A stretch of 64,000 bases of DNA from Serratia nevei (GCF_037948395.1 NZ_CP149940.1:5208001-5272000); one strand, 5' to 3'; counted from the first letter of the stretch, positions 1 to 9,342 are shown. Made by a program: numbers and translations. Notes: a model not told the origin generated them from the sequence alone.

Positions 1-123
1 CAGCTGATAATTGGCCAACGTAAACGCCGCCGCCATCAGCACCAACCACAGCCCCATCCAAATCCAGAAGTCGCGCCGCCCGATGCGGCCCTTAAAAGAA
101 AAACACCACTGTTGTAACGTCAT
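1..123 (-). CDS. yiiR: DUF805 family inner-membrane protein, YiiR-like (N-terminal fragment)
   Basis: Only the first 41 codons lie in the window; the gene runs off the left edge. The visible N-terminus starts MTLQQWCFSF, then has FKGRIGRRDFW, the usual opening of DUF805 proteins (small membrane proteins of unknown role), followed by the first hydrophobic segment (about residues 21-38). In E. coli, yiiR neighbours yiiQ and tpiA as here, although here it is divergent from yiiQ across 178 bp. Function is unknown in the family. The identification rests on the motif plus synteny. Confidence 0.75.
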   Translation of the reverse strand, partial: MTLQQWCFSFKGRIGRRDFWIWMGLWLVLMAAAFTLANYQL

Positions 124-301
124 CGATTCCTGCGCTCTAAGCCTGCCCATATTCTGCGCCGCAGTGTAACATAGGCGCTGCCGGGCCGAGTTTTCCGCCT
201 CGCATAACGCGGTGCGCCGCACAGCTTTCTCGTCAGCGAACCGATAATGGCGTGGGATCTTTGACAAGCCCCGCGGGTTATCGCTTTAATCGGAGCCATC
301 T

Positions 302-907
302 TTGTCCTTGATGCCATACGCCATGCTGAGAAAAACCCTCGTCATCGCCTGCCTGCTGCAGGTGGCCGCCAGCGCCTGGGCCGATCCGCCGCCCGCCGAT
401 GCGACGCCCGCCGCACCTTACCTGCTGGCCGGGGCACCGACGTTCGATCTGACGGTGGTCAAATTCCGCGAAAAATACAACCGCGATAACCCGAAGCTGC
501 CGATTGGCGAATTCCGCGCCATTCCCACCGCCGAAGACGATTCGCCGCTGCTGACGCGCGCCGCCAGCAAACTCAACGAAAACCTGTACGCCTCCACCGC
601 GCTGGAGAAAGGCACCGGTAAAATCAAAACGTTGCAGATCACTCACCTGCCGCTGCAGCAGGCCAATGAAGAAAAAACCGCGCGCGCCATCGCCATCAGC
701 TACATGGCGGCGCTGATGCGCCAGTTCGAACCGGCGTTGACAATGGAACAGAGCCAGAACAAGGTGAACAGCCTGCTGGAAAAAGGCAAAGGGTCGCGCT
801 TTTACCAACAGCAGGTCGGCGCCATTCGCTATGTCGTCTCGGACAACGGCGATAAAGGCGTAACCTTCGCGGTTGAACCGATTAAGCTGGCGCTTTCCGA
901 GCCGTAA
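302..907 (+). CDS. yiiQ: YiiQ, DUF1454 family periplasmic protein
   Basis: A secreted protein of unknown function, matching E. coli YiiQ from the PYLLAGAPTFDL segment to the C-terminal FAVEPIKLALSE. The N-terminus is a Sec signal peptide (basic LRK, hydrophobic core, likely cleavage after SAWA near residue 27), so a periplasmic product is inferred. Start choice is uncertain: TTG at 302 has a GGAG six bases upstream, whereas the ATGs at 311 and 323 lack well-spaced Shine-Dalgarno (SD) sequences, though each would still leave a working signal peptide. It lies just upstream of tpiA on the same strand, as in E. coli. Confidence 0.85.
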   Translation: MSLMPYAMLRKTLVIACLLQVAASAWADPPPADATPAAPYLLAGAPTFDLTVVKFREKYNRDNPKLPIGEFRAIPTAEDDSPLLTRAASKLNENLYASTALEKGTGKIKTLQITHLPLQQANEEKTARAIAISYMAALMRQFEPALTMEQSQNKVNSLLEKGKGSRFYQQQVGAIRYVVSDNGDKGVTFAVEPIKLALSEP

Positions 908-1034
908 CGGCGCGGCATTTAATGACGAAAAGCAAAGCCTTCGCGCTTAATGATCTCTATACTGTTGGGCAGGTAAACTGCCGGTCCGGCAGTTGTCATT
1001 TCGACTCTCGCGTTTTCTAGTTGGAGGAAAAAAC

Positions 1035-1802
1035 ATGCGTCATCCATTAGTTATGGGTAACTGGAAGCTTAACGGCAGCACCCACATGGTCAACGAACTG
1101 ATCGCCGGCCTGCGCAATGAGCTGAGCAGCGTTGACGGCTGTGGCGTCGCCATCGCCCCGCCGGTGATGTATCTGGATCAGGCCAAGCACGCGCTGGCCG
1201 GCAGCCGCATCGCGCTGGGCGCGCAGAACGTGGACGTTAACCTGTCCGGCGCCTTCACCGGTGAAGTTTCCGCCAACATGCTGAAAGACGTCGGCGCCCA
1301 GTACATCATCATCGGCCACTCCGAGCGTCGCACCTACCACAAAGAAAGCGACGAAGTCATCGCCGAGAAATTCGCCGTGCTGAAAGAAGCCGGCCTGATC
1401 CCGGTGCTGTGCATCGGTGAAACCGAAGCGGAAAACGCTGCGGGCAAAACTGAAGAAGTGTGCGCGCGCCAGATCGACGCCGTGCTGAAAACGCTGGGCG
1501 CACCGGCGATGAAAGGCACCGTGATCGCCTATGAGCCGGTCTGGGCCATCGGTACCGGCAAGTCCGCTACCCCTGCGCAGGCGCAGGCCGTGCACAAATT
1601 TATCCGTGACCACATCGCCAAACACGATGCCGCGGTTGCCGCTGAAATCATCATCCAGTACGGCGGTTCGGTGAACGACAAGAACGCCGCAGAGCTGTTC
1701 TCTCAGCCGGACATCGACGGCGCGCTGGTTGGCGGCGCTTCGCTGAAAGCCGACGCTTTCGCCGTGATCGTCAAAGCCGCTGCCGCAGCGAAAAAAGCCT
1801 GA
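1035..1802 (+). CDS. tpiA: Triosephosphate isomerase
   Basis: Interconverts dihydroxyacetone phosphate and glyceraldehyde 3-phosphate in glycolysis; a cytosolic homodimeric TIM barrel. The 255 residues equal the E. coli length. K11 in GNWKLNG, catalytic H95 in IIGHSERR and catalytic E167 in [10 protein letters not shown] are all present, as is the phosphate-binding GGSV near the end. ATG at 1035 follows TTGGAGGAAAAAAC, a strong ribosome site; an in-frame upstream extension is not needed. A TATACT at 958-963 is a possible -10. E. coli has cdh between tpiA and sbp; it is absent here. Confidence 0.99.
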   Translation: MRHPLVMGNWKLNGSTHMVNELIAGLRNELSSVDGCGVAIAPPVMYLDQAKHALAGSRIALGAQNVDVNLSGAFTGEVSANMLKDVGAQYIIIGHSERRTYHKESDEVIAEKFAVLKEAGLIPVLCIGETEAENAAGKTEEVCARQIDAVLKTLGAPAMKGTVIAYEPVWAIGTGKSATPAQAQAVHKFIRDHIAKHDAAVAAEIIIQYGGSVNDKNAAELFSQPDIDGALVGGASLKADAFAVIVKAAAAAKKA

Positions 1803-1820
1803 TTGTCTTAGGCTTGTCAT

Positions 1821-1849
1821 AAAAAAACCCCGGCAAGCCGGGGTTTTTT
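1821..1849 (+). terminator. Rho-independent terminator after tpiA
   Basis: Stem CCCCGGC-AA-GCCGGGG flanked by an A-run and a T-run lies between convergent tpiA and sbp. The A/T symmetry allows it to act on both strands. Confidence 0.9.
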
Positions 1850-1867
1850 ATTGCCGCTCAGCCGGCA

Positions 1868-2857
1868 TCAGCGTTTGCTGATCTCATCGAACACGCCGCC
1901 GGTGGCGAAGTGCACCTTCTGCGCTTCGGTCCAGCCGCCGAAGGTGTCATCCACGGTGAACAGCTTCAGCTGCGGGAACTGCCCGGCAAACTTGGCCGCC
2001 ACCGCCGCATCGCGCGGACGGTAATAGTGCTGTGCCGCGATGGTCTGCCCTTCCGGTGAATACAGATACTTCAGGTAGGCGGTCGCCACGTTGCGGGTAC
2101 CGCGTTTATCGACCACCTTATCCACTACCGACACCGTCGGTTCGGCCAGGATCGATTCACTCGGGGTGATAATCTCGAACTTGTCTTTGCCCAGTTCTTT
2201 CTCCGCCAACAACGCTTCGTTTTCCCAGGCGATCAGCACATCGCCGATGCCGCGCTCAACGAAGGTGTTGGTCGAGCCGCGCGCGCCGGAATCCAGCACT
2301 TCGACGTTCTTGTACAGGTTTTTGACGAACTCCTGCGCCTTGGCCTTATCGTTGTTGTTGTGGTGCAACGCGTAGCCCCAGGCGGCCAGGTAGTTCCAGC
2401 GGGCGCCACCGGAGGTTTTCGGGTTCGGGGTGATCACCGACACGCCCGGTTTGAGCAGATCGGGCCAATCGTGAATCTGTTTCGGGTTGCCTTTGCGCAC
2501 CAGGAAGACGATGGTCGAGGTGTAAGGCGCCGAGTTGTCCGGCAGGCGTTTGATCCAATCTTTCTCAATACGCCCGCGTTCGGCGATAGCGTCGACGTCA
2601 TAGGCCAACGCCAGCGTCACCACGTCGGCCTCGATGCCGTTGATCACCGAGGTCGCCTGTTTGCCGGAGCCGCCATGCGACTGGCGCACCGTCACCTTAT
2701 CGCCGGTTTCCGCCTGATAGTGCTTGCTGAATGCCGTGTTGTAAGCCTGATAGAACTCACGCGTCGGATCGTATGACACGTTCAGCAGTTGAATATCCTT
2801 CGCCATGGCGCCGGACGCCAACAGCACCAATGTCAGACCAACACCCCATTTACGCAT
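1868..2857 (-). CDS. sbp: Periplasmic sulfate-binding protein
   Basis: Binds sulfate (and thiosulfate) in the periplasm and delivers it to the CysTWA ABC importer. The 329 residues equal E. coli Sbp and match it throughout, including [19 protein letters not shown] and the [10 protein letters not shown] segment that line the ligand pocket. [19 protein letters not shown] is a signal peptide cleaved before KD. The frame stays open further upstream, but ATG at 2857 has GGGAGAG seven bases before it and begins the signal peptide. The gene stands alone, so it is probably under CysB control as in E. coli; no CysB site was identified by eye. Confidence 0.97.
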   Translation of the reverse strand: MRKWGVGLTLVLLASGAMAKDIQLLNVSYDPTREFYQAYNTAFSKHYQAETGDKVTVRQSHGGSGKQATSVINGIEADVVTLALAYDVDAIAERGRIEKDWIKRLPDNSAPYTSTIVFLVRKGNPKQIHDWPDLLKPGVSVITPNPKTSGGARWNYLAAWGYALHHNNNDKAKAQEFVKNLYKNVEVLDSGARGSTNTFVERGIGDVLIAWENEALLAEKELGKDKFEIITPSESILAEPTVSVVDKVVDKRGTRNVATAYLKYLYSPEGQTIAAQHYYRPRDAAVAAKFAGQFPQLKLFTVDDTFGGWTEAQKVHFATGGVFDEISKR

Positions 2858-2993
2858 CGACAGGCTCTCCCAGAAAATTAAGCGCAACCTCAATCGGTTG
2901 ATTTAGCATCAGAGCCTGCCAGAAACTTTCCCGGCAATTAAAGAATAAAAAATTTTGGGATAGATGATTCCGGAATATATCGCCGACGGGCAT

Positions 2994-3023
2994 AAAAAAG
3001 CCCCCGCGAGCGGAGGCTTTTTT
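2994..3023 (-). terminator. Rho-independent terminator after pfkA
   Basis: An imperfect stem (AAAAAAGCC, CCGC / GCGG, GGCTTTTTT) lies 20 bases past the pfkA stop, with a T-run on the minus strand. Confidence 0.85.
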
Positions 3024-3043
3024 GTCGTGCGGTGAGCGGCATA

Positions 3044-4006
3044 TCAGTACAGTTTTTTCGCCGTTTCCAGCCAGTCACCCTTGAACGGACGCTTCATGTT
3101 TTCGATCGCGTCGATGATGTCGTGATGCACCATTTTTTCGTTCTGGATACCGACGCAGCGGCCGCCGTAACCCTGCAGCAGCAGCTCGATGGCGTAGGCG
3201 CCCATGCGCGAGGCCAGGATGCGGTCGTAGGCAACCGGCGAACCGCCGCGTTGAATGTGGCCCAGCACGGTAGCGCGAGTTTCACGCTTGGTTTCCTGCT
3301 CGATGTGGCGCGCCAGCTCATCGATATCGCAGATGTGCTCGGTGATCGCCACGATGGCGTGTTTTTTACCCTTGGCGATACCGGCCTTGATTTCGCACAC
3401 CAGATCTTCGCGGTTGAATTCGATTTCAGGCAGCACGATGAATTCGCAGCCACCGGCAATCGCCGCCGCCAGCGTCAGATCGCCGCAGTAACGGCCCATC
3501 ACTTCCACGATGGAGATACGCTGGTGCGAAGAGGAGGTATCGCGCAGGCGGTCGATCGCTTCCACCACGGTTTCCAGCGCGGTGAAGTAACCGATGGTGT
3601 AGTCGGTACCGGCAACGTCGTTATCGATGGTGCCCGGCAGACCGATGCACGGGAAGCCTTCTTCCGTCAGGCGTTTGGCGCCCATGTAGGAACCGTCGCC
3701 GCCGATCACCACCAGCGCGTCGATGCCGCGATTCTTCAGGTTTTCAATCGCCTTGGCGCGCACGTTTTCATCCCTGAACTCCGGGAAGCGGGCCGAGCCG
3801 AGGAAGGTGCCGCCGCGGTTGATCATGTCGGACACGCTATAGCGGTCCAGCTGCTCCATGCGATCTTCGTACAAGCCAAGGTAGCCATCGTAAATACCAA
3901 AAACTTCCAGACCTTCTGAAAGCGCAGAACGCACAACGCCGCGGATTGCAGCGTTCATACCCGGCGAATCACCGCCGCTCGTCAGTACACCGATTTTCTT
4001 GATCAT
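3044..4006 (-). CDS. pfkA: 6-phosphofructokinase I
   Basis: Phosphorylates fructose 6-phosphate with ATP, the committed step of glycolysis; an allosteric cytosolic tetramer. The 320 residues equal E. coli PfkA. The ATP loop [10 protein letters not shown] (from residue 11), the GGDGS motif near 103 and the catalytic PGTIDND (D128) are all visible, as is the effector-site region [13 protein letters not shown] at 4006 follows GAGGTAGTC; a longer in-frame start at 4033 has no advantage. Upstream is a TATAAT -10 and a Cra-like operator, consistent with repression by Cra. Confidence 0.99.
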   Translation of the reverse strand: MIKKIGVLTSGGDSPGMNAAIRGVVRSALSEGLEVFGIYDGYLGLYEDRMEQLDRYSVSDMINRGGTFLGSARFPEFRDENVRAKAIENLKNRGIDALVVIGGDGSYMGAKRLTEEGFPCIGLPGTIDNDVAGTDYTIGYFTALETVVEAIDRLRDTSSSHQRISIVEVMGRYCGDLTLAAAIAGGCEFIVLPEIEFNREDLVCEIKAGIAKGKKHAIVAITEHICDIDELARHIEQETKRETRATVLGHIQRGGSPVAYDRILASRMGAYAIELLLQGYGGRCVGIQNEKMVHHDIIDAIENMKRPFKGDWLETAKKLY

Positions 4007-4114
4007 GACTACCTCTGAACTGTGTAGATGCAATTTCTTAAGAATTCTGTCTCCGCCGATCGTCTTGAAACCTCTCCGGCTGCAGAAAACCAGCTTTACG
4101 GCTTATTGCTGGAT

Positions 4115-4147
4115 ATTATATCAAAAACACCCAGCTGAATTGATTCA
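4115..4147 (-). promoter_or_regulatory. pfkA promoter with Cra (FruR)-like operator
   Basis: On the minus strand a perfect TATAAT (4115-4120) is followed upstream by the palindrome TGAATTGATTCA (4136-4147). This differs by one base from the palindromic Cra site TGAATCGATTCA and covers the expected -35 region. Cra represses pfkA in E. coli; operator function here is inferred. Confidence 0.65.
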
Positions 4148-4237
4148 AGTCACGCAATATAACGGTAAAAATACCGCATGGCACGCTGAGCTAACTCAGA
4201 TATTCATGATAATACTTCGATCTATGCCTCTATCTGA

Positions 4238-5140
4238 TTATAGCTCCCAATGCCCCTGCCTACCCGGTGGCACCACGGAGCACGGATCCAGGTGAATGAT
4301 GACGTCTGCCCCCGCAAAACGGTGCCGCAACGCCTGTTCCACCTGATCGGCCAACCGATGCGCCTCACGCAGCGGCAGCGTGTCTTCCATCTCCAGATGC
4401 AGCTGGATGAAACGCGTCGGCCCCGACTGCCGCGTGCGCAGATCGTGCGCGCCTTTCACCCCGGGCCAGGAGGAAACCACCTCAATAATCGCCTGGCGTT
4501 CGTCATCCGGCAACGCCCGATCCAGCAGCGACTGCACCGCTTCGTAGCCCATACGCAGCGCGCTATAGAGGATGTATACGCCGATGCCCAGCGCGAACAG
4601 CGCATCTGCCCGGTGGAAGCCGTACCAGCTTAGCCCAAGAGCGATAAGAATAGCACCATTCATCATGACATCTGACTGATAATGCAGCATATCTGCGCGC
4701 ACGGCCTGGCTGCGGGTTTTTCTGACCACCCAGCGTTGATAGGTAACCAGAATCAGGGTGCTGGCCAACGCGATCACCGTCACGACGATCCCAATACCGG
4801 GATCGCGCAGCGTTTGCGGCGCATACAGATGCTGGAAGCCGGTGAGGAACAGAAACAGGGCGGAGCCGGAAATAAACATGCTTTGCGCCAGCGCCGCCAG
4901 CGATTCCGCTTTGCCGTGGCCAAAGGTGTGCTCGGCATCGGCCGGCTGCAGCGAATAGCGCACCACCAGAAGGTTGGTCAGCGAGGCGGCAATATCGACC
5001 AGCGAATCCACCAGCGCCGCCAGCAGGCTGACTGAACCGGTGTGGTACCAGGCGACGATTTTGATCAACAGCAGCGACGACGCCAGCGCGGTAGCGCCCA
5101 ACGCAGCGGACTTTACCAGGCGTGCATAGCGCTGTTCCAT
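4238..5140 (-). CDS. fieF: Cation diffusion facilitator FieF (YiiP), Fe/Zn efflux
   Basis: Proton-coupled exporter of ferrous iron and zinc in the inner membrane. The 300 residues equal E. coli FieF. Six transmembrane segments lead into a cytoplasmic CDF domain. The transport site is visible as D45 and D49 in LVDSLVDI and H/D in [10 protein letters not shown], and the C-terminal domain retains the [12 protein letters not shown] zinc region. The frame extends upstream to a TTG at 5173, but ATG at 5140 gives the standard N-terminus MEQRYARLV. It is followed by pfkA on the same strand after 231 bp. Confidence 0.96.
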   Translation of the reverse strand: MEQRYARLVKSAALGATALASSLLLIKIVAWYHTGSVSLLAALVDSLVDIAASLTNLLVVRYSLQPADAEHTFGHGKAESLAALAQSMFISGSALFLFLTGFQHLYAPQTLRDPGIGIVVTVIALASTLILVTYQRWVVRKTRSQAVRADMLHYQSDVMMNGAILIALGLSWYGFHRADALFALGIGVYILYSALRMGYEAVQSLLDRALPDDERQAIIEVVSSWPGVKGAHDLRTRQSGPTRFIQLHLEMEDTLPLREAHRLADQVEQALRHRFAGADVIIHLDPCSVVPPGRQGHWEL

Positions 5141-5191
5141 GAAGGGATCCCGGTCAAAAGGTGTGGCGCTCAATATAGCGAAATGTCGGAT

Positions 5192-5218
5192 AAAAAAAAC
5201 CCCGCCATCATGGCGGGG
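5192..5218 (-). terminator. Terminator of cpxP, and 3' end of CpxQ
   Basis: On the minus strand the stem CCCCGCCA/TGGCGGGG is followed by TTTTTTTT. It ends the cpxP transcript and supplies the Hfq-type tail of the CpxQ sRNA. Confidence 0.93.
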
Positions 5219-5249
5219 AAGACAGGGATGGTGTCTATGGCAAGGAAAA
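5192..5249 (-). ncRNA. cpxQ: CpxQ small RNA (cpxP 3' UTR)
   Basis: The cpxP 3' UTR carries the block TTTTCCTTGCCATAGACACC, then CATCCCTGTCTTCCCC, a GC stem and a T-run. This matches, from memory, the CpxQ sRNA of Salmonella and E. coli, which RNase E releases from cpxP mRNA and which acts with Hfq to repress envelope-protein mRNAs during Cpx stress. The segment from TTTTCC to the end of the T-run is 58 bases, the length reported for CpxQ. The 5' end is inferred by similarity. Expression should follow cpxP. Confidence 0.85.
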
Positions 5250-5272
5250 ACAGGGGACTACTCAGTCGTACT

Positions 5273-5752
5273 TCACTTCTGGGCAGAAGCTTGCTGCAAA
5301 CCAGAAATTTGTTGCTCCATCTGCTGCATACGCTGCTGATGTTTCTGGTCTAAAACACTTTTTTGCTCTGGCGTCAGCAGGTTATACATTTGGTTGCGCA
5401 CCCGGGCCATTTCGACCTGGCGCTTGACCTGCTGTTGGGCCATCTTTTCCGCCTGGGCATACACGGCGGCTTCGTCAAATTTCTCTGCGGTCACCAGTTT
5501 ATGCATGGCTTCCATTTCAGCTACATTGACACCAGGCAGATCGTGCCGGGCCTGGCGCATCAAATCGCGCATTTGCTGGCGCTGCTGTTCACTGAGGCTG
5601 ACACCGTCGAACATATGGTGCTGGCCGGGTATTCGGGTCATCGCGTCGTTGCCGGGAGGTTGGGCTGTGTCCGGTATAGTGTCGGCAGCGAAGGCAGCGG
5701 TCGAACCAATTGCCAGCAGTGATGCCATAACTAATGCGGTCACCTTACGCAT
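5273..5752 (-). CDS. cpxP: Periplasmic Cpx pathway inhibitor CpxP
   Basis: Periplasmic chaperone-like repressor of CpxA that is consumed with misfolded proteins under envelope stress. It has 159 residues, slightly shorter than E. coli CpxP. A signal peptide ends at AAFA (residue 22). The two LTXXQ-type motifs that define the Spy/CpxP fold are LSEQQ (53-57) and LTPEQ (126-130). The gene is divergent from cpxRA with a perfect CpxR box between them, so it is expected to be strongly induced by CpxR. Its 3' UTR encodes CpxQ. Confidence 0.95.
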   Translation of the reverse strand: MRKVTALVMASLLAIGSTAAFAADTIPDTAQPPGNDAMTRIPGQHHMFDGVSLSEQQRQQMRDLMRQARHDLPGVNVAEMEAMHKLVTAEKFDEAAVYAQAEKMAQQQVKRQVEMARVRNQMYNLLTPEQKSVLDQKHQQRMQQMEQQISGLQQASAQK

Positions 5753-5832
5753 TTCAACTCCTCAAGCTTTCTCACTTTGCGAATCAACGAGGAGCAGTGT
5801 ACCGCTACACCTGAAAACCTGCGTCAGTGCAT

Positions 5833-5847
5833 GTAAAACTACGTAAA
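5833..5847. promoter_or_regulatory. CpxR box
   Basis: GTAAA-N5-GTAAA, an exact match to the CpxR consensus, lies 81 bp before cpxP and 53 bp before cpxR. It is well placed to activate both cpxP and cpxRA. Confidence 0.92.
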
Positions 5848-5900
5848 GTCATGGAATGGCAACAGTTGATGACGTATTTTGCGTCTGGAGGTAAATCATA

Positions 5901-6599
5901 ATGAACAAGATTCTGTTAGTTGACGACGACCGCGAGTTGACCTCGCTGTTAAAAGAACTGCTTGAAATGGAAGGTTTTAATATCGTCGTCGCGCACGATG
6001 GCGAGCAGGCGTTGTCGCTGCTGGACAGCTCCGTCGACCTGCTGCTGCTCGACATCATGATGCCGAAGAAAAACGGCATCGATACGCTGAAAGAACTGCG
6101 CCAACATCACCAGACGCCGGTCATCATGCTGACCGCGCGCGGCAGCGAACTGGACCGCGTGCTGGGTCTGGAGCTGGGCGCCGATGATTACCTGCCGAAA
6201 CCCTTCAACGATCGCGAACTGGTCGCGCGCATTCGCGCCATTCTGCGCCGTTCCAACTGGAGCGAACAGCAGCAGCAGGTCGACAGCGGCGCCCCGACGC
6301 TGGATGTCGATGGCCTGCAGCTCAACCCCGGCCGCCAGGAGGCCAGCTTCGACGGTCAGGTACTGGATCTGACCGGCACCGAATTCACCCTGCTTTACCT
6401 GCTGGCGCAGCATCTCGGCCAGGTGGTGTCGCGCGAACTGCTGAGCCAGGAAGTGCTGGGCAAACGCCTGACCCCGTTCGATCGCGCCATCGACATGCAC
6501 ATTTCCAACCTGCGGCGTAAGCTGCCGGATCGCAAAGACGGGCATCCGTGGTTCAAAACCCTGCGCGGGCGGGGTTATTTGATGGTATCTGCAACATGA
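5901..6599 (+). CDS. cpxR: Envelope-stress response regulator CpxR
   Basis: OmpR/PhoB-class transcription factor phosphorylated by CpxA. The receiver domain (about 1-115) has the acidic DDD at 8-10, phospho-acceptor D51 in LLLLDIMMP, T79 in MLTARG and K101 in LPKPF. The winged-helix domain (about 135-230) ends in the usual FKTLRGRGYLM. Its 232 residues equal E. coli CpxR. The cpxA start overlaps the stop as ATGA, indicating translational coupling. Confidence 0.99.
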   Translation: MNKILLVDDDRELTSLLKELLEMEGFNIVVAHDGEQALSLLDSSVDLLLLDIMMPKKNGIDTLKELRQHHQTPVIMLTARGSELDRVLGLELGADDYLPKPFNDRELVARIRAILRRSNWSEQQQQVDSGAPTLDVDGLQLNPGRQEASFDGQVLDLTGTEFTLLYLLAQHLGQVVSRELLSQEVLGKRLTPFDRAIDMHISNLRRKLPDRKDGHPWFKTLRGRGYLMVSAT

Positions 6600-7990
6600 T
6601 CAACAGTTTGACGGCACGCATCTTCGCCATTTTCTGGTTCACGTTAGCCCTGGTGCTAATGTTGGTGCTGATGGTGCCCAAGCTCGACTCCCGCCAAATG
6701 ACCTCGCTGCTCGACAGCGAGCAGCGGCAGGGGTTGATGCTGGAACAGCACGTCGAGGCCGAGTTGCAAAACGATCCGGCCAACGATCTGATGTGGTGGC
6801 GCCGCCTGTTCCGCGCCATCGACAAATGGGCGCCGCCGGGCCAACGCCTGCTGCTGGTCACCAGCGAAGGCCGGGTGATCGGCGCGCAGCGCAATGAAAT
6901 GCAGATCGTCCGCAACTTCATCGGCCAATCCGATAATTCAGATCATCCGAAGAAGAAAAAGTACGGTCGCGTCGAGCTGGTCGGGCCGTTCGCGGTGCGC
7001 GACGGCGAAGACAACTACCAGCTGTACCTGATCCGCCCCGCCAACAGCCCGCAATCCGATTTCATCAACCTGATGTTCGACCGGCCGCTGCTGCTGCTGA
7101 TCGTCACCATGCTGATCAGCGCCCCGCTGCTGCTGTGGCTGGCCTGGAGCCTGGCGAAACCGGCACGCAAGCTGAAGAACGCCGCCGATGACGTGGCGCG
7201 TGGCAACCTGAAGCAGCATCCGGAACTGGAGGCCGGCCCGCAGGAGTTTCTGGCCACCGGCGCCAGCTTCAACCAGATGGTCAGCGCGCTGGAGCGCATG
7301 ATGAACGCGCAGCAACGGCTGATCTCGGACATCTCGCACGAGCTGCGCACGCCGCTGACGCGCCTGCAGCTGGCCACCGCGTTGATGCGTCGCCGCCATG
7401 GTGAAGGCCACGAGCTGGCGCGCATCGAAACCGAAGCGCAGCGGCTGGATTCGATGATCAACGATCTGCTGGCGCTGTCGCGCGGGCAGCAAAAAGGCGA
7501 GCTGGCGCGCGAGCAGCTGAAGGCCAACGACCTGTGGGCCGACGTGCTGGACAATGCCCGTTTCGAAGCGGAACAGATGGGCAAGCAGTTGGAGATCACC
7601 GCGCCGCCCGGCCCGTGGACGCTGTTCGGCAACGCGAGTGCGCTGGACAGCGCGTTGGAAAACATCGTGCGCAATGCCCTGCGTTATTCGCACACCCGCA
7701 TTGCCGTGGCGTTCAGCGCCGACAATCAGGGCGTGACCATCGAGGTTGACGACGACGGCCCCGGCGTCAGCGCCGAAGATCGCGAGCAGATCTTCCGTCC
7801 GTTCTACCGCACCGATGAAGCGCGCGACCGCGAATCCGGCGGCACCGGCCTCGGCTTGGCGATCGTCGAAGCGGCAGTCAACCAGCATCGCGGCTGGGTG
7901 AAGGCCGAAGACAGCCCGCTTGGCGGCCTGCGGCTGGTGCTGTGGCTGCCGCTGCATCATCAACGTCTGTCGACTAAGACAGAACAGTAA
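6596..7990 (+). CDS. cpxA: Envelope-stress sensor histidine kinase CpxA
   Basis: Inner-membrane kinase/phosphatase for CpxR that senses envelope damage. In order: TM1 (about 8-28), a periplasmic sensor domain (about 30-163), TM2 (164-184), HAMP, DHp helix with H248 in [15 protein letters not shown], then the N box (NIVRNALRY), D box (DDDGPGV) and G box ([10 protein letters not shown]) of the ATPase domain. Its 464 residues compare with 457 in E. coli. ATG at 6596 overlaps the cpxR stop. In E. coli the next genes belong to the 88-min region; here trmL follows, marking a rearrangement. Confidence 0.98.
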   Translation: MINSLTARIFAIFWFTLALVLMLVLMVPKLDSRQMTSLLDSEQRQGLMLEQHVEAELQNDPANDLMWWRRLFRAIDKWAPPGQRLLLVTSEGRVIGAQRNEMQIVRNFIGQSDNSDHPKKKKYGRVELVGPFAVRDGEDNYQLYLIRPANSPQSDFINLMFDRPLLLLIVTMLISAPLLLWLAWSLAKPARKLKNAADDVARGNLKQHPELEAGPQEFLATGASFNQMVSALERMMNAQQRLISDISHELRTPLTRLQLATALMRRRHGEGHELARIETEAQRLDSMINDLLALSRGQQKGELAREQLKANDLWADVLDNARFEAEQMGKQLEITAPPGPWTLFGNASALDSALENIVRNALRYSHTRIAVAFSADNQGVTIEVDDDGPGVSAEDREQIFRPFYRTDEARDRESGGTGLGLAIVEAAVNQHRGWVKAEDSPLGGLRLVLWLPLHHQRLSTKTEQ

Positions 7991-8007
7991 GAGTTTGCTA
8001 TCCTGCG

Positions 8008-8025
8008 CCCCTCGTTCACGAGGGG
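8008..8025 (+). repeat. Hairpin enclosing the trmL ribosome binding site
   Basis: CCCCTCG-TTCA-CGAGGGG, a perfect 7-bp stem with a four-base loop. The 3' arm contains AGGGG, the likely SD of trmL eight bases before its ATG. No T-run follows, so it is not a standard terminator. Confidence 0.7.
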
Positions 8026-8033
8026 CCTGCAAC

Positions 8034-8507
8034 ATGCTGAACATCGTTTTATTTGAACCCGAAATTCCACCCAACACCGGCAATATCATCCGCCTGTGTG
8101 CCAATACCGGCTTTAACCTGCACCTGATCGAACCGCTGGGATTCCCGTGGGACGACAAGCGCCTGCGCCGCGCCGGGTTGGACTATCATGAGTTCACCCG
8201 CGTCAGCCGCCATGCCGATTACGCTGCCTTTCTCGCCGCCGAAAACCCACAGCGGCTGTTTGCCCTGACCACCAAAGGCACGCCGGCGCACAGCGCCGTC
8301 AGCTATCAGGCCGGCGACTACCTGCTGTTCGGCCCGGAAACGCGCGGGTTGCCCGCCGACATCCTCGATGCACTGCCTGCGCAGCAAAAAATCCGCATCC
8401 CGATGCAGGCGCAAAGCCGCAGCATGAACCTGTCGAATGCCGTATCGGTGGTGGTGTATGAGGCCTGGCGGCAGCTGGACTATGCCGGCGCGCTGATCAA
8501 GGCATAA
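8034..8507 (+). CDS. trmL: tRNA (cytidine/uridine-2'-O-)-methyltransferase TrmL
   Basis: SPOUT-class enzyme that 2'-O-methylates the wobble base (position 34) of leucine tRNAs using S-adenosylmethionine. Its 157 residues equal E. coli TrmL (YibK). The three SPOUT motifs are visible: [17 protein letters not shown] near the N-terminus, [11 protein letters not shown] around residue 100, and [13 protein letters not shown], which forms the trefoil-knot cofactor site. The frame extends back into cpxA, but ATG at 8034 starts the conserved [10 protein letters not shown]. It lies 43 bp after cpxA and may be co-transcribed; its SD sits in a hairpin. Confidence 0.97.
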   Translation: MLNIVLFEPEIPPNTGNIIRLCANTGFNLHLIEPLGFPWDDKRLRRAGLDYHEFTRVSRHADYAAFLAAENPQRLFALTTKGTPAHSAVSYQAGDYLLFGPETRGLPADILDALPAQQKIRIPMQAQSRSMNLSNAVSVVVYEAWRQLDYAGALIKA

Positions 8508-8568
8508 TCCGCGACGACGCGCCATACTGGAAGCATCATCGCTGCGATGTTCTTTCCAGGAACGGCAC

Positions 8569-9342
8569 ATGGCTTTCATCGAGGATATTGTCACCCAGCT
8601 TCGCCGCCTCGAGACGGCGCTGAACGAGGCGCTGCTGCGGCTGCAGCAGGCGCAAGACAGCGAAGCGCTGCACGACCTGCGCGTCTGTCTGCGCCGCATT
8701 CGCAGCCTGCTGCGCCCGTTGCGCGGCTGCCCCGGCGCAACGCGGCTCGATCGGGCCGCCGCCGAGTTGGGCAGGCTCACGACGCCGCTGCGCGATCTCG
8801 AGGTGCTGATCGCCGAACTGGCAAGCCATCGCCTCGATTGGCAGGCCAACGTGCGCCGGAGCGATCTTCAGGCTCGCTGCCGTCAACTGCTCGCCCATCC
8901 GCAGCTCATCGACTTTCCCTCGCTGTTGCACGCCTGGCCGCGCCGCTTCCGCCGCACCGCGCGACGCACCGCCAAATACCGCCTGAACCGGCGCCTGCAG
9001 CGCCAACAGCGGCAGCTGCGCCGGGCATTGGCCGATACCGGCTACGATCGCCACCATCTGCGGCTGCTGATAAAACGCCTGCGTTACGCCGCCGAAGCCT
9101 ATCCGCAACGCCTTTCCCTCTCTGCCGAAGCGACGGCGGGCCTCAAAGCGGCGCAAAACGCCCTCGGCGACTGGCACGATCGGGAGGTCTGGTGCCTGCA
9201 GGCCGAGCATCAGGCGGATCTCTGGCCGTTGTTGCCCCTATGGCATGTTGAGCAACGCCAGGCGCTGGCCAGAGCGGATACCCTACTCGCCGCCTTATCA
9301 CCGGCGCTGGCGGCGAAAACCGGCGGCGCATCACGATCCTGA
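8569..9342 (+). CDS. CHAD domain protein
   Basis: A 257-residue, very basic, all-helical protein consisting of one CHAD domain, recognised by HDLRVCLRRIRSLLRPLRG (near 33-51) and the second half LLIKRLRYAAEAYP plus a late LGDWHD. CHAD domains bind inorganic polyphosphate and are often fused to CYTH triphosphate-processing domains; no CYTH domain or CYTH gene is adjacent here. Start at 8569 follows AGGAACGGCAC. It is 61 bp after trmL on the same strand. A polyphosphate-linked role is inference from the family; the exact function is unknown. Confidence 0.85.
   Translation: MAFIEDIVTQLRRLETALNEALLRLQQAQDSEALHDLRVCLRRIRSLLRPLRGCPGATRLDRAAAELGRLTTPLRDLEVLIAELASHRLDWQANVRRSDLQARCRQLLAHPQLIDFPSLLHAWPRRFRRTARRTAKYRLNRRLQRQQRQLRRALADTGYDRHHLRLLIKRLRYAAEAYPQRLSLSAEATAGLKAAQNALGDWHDREVWCLQAEHQADLWPLLPLWHVEQRQALARADTLLAALSPALAAKTGGASRS

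Noticed and set aside
8547..9251. Open frame overlapping the CHAD gene in another frame
   Set aside because: Composition is Ala/Arg/Pro/Ser repeats without motifs; the CHAD frame has recognisable conserved segments and a good ribosome site.
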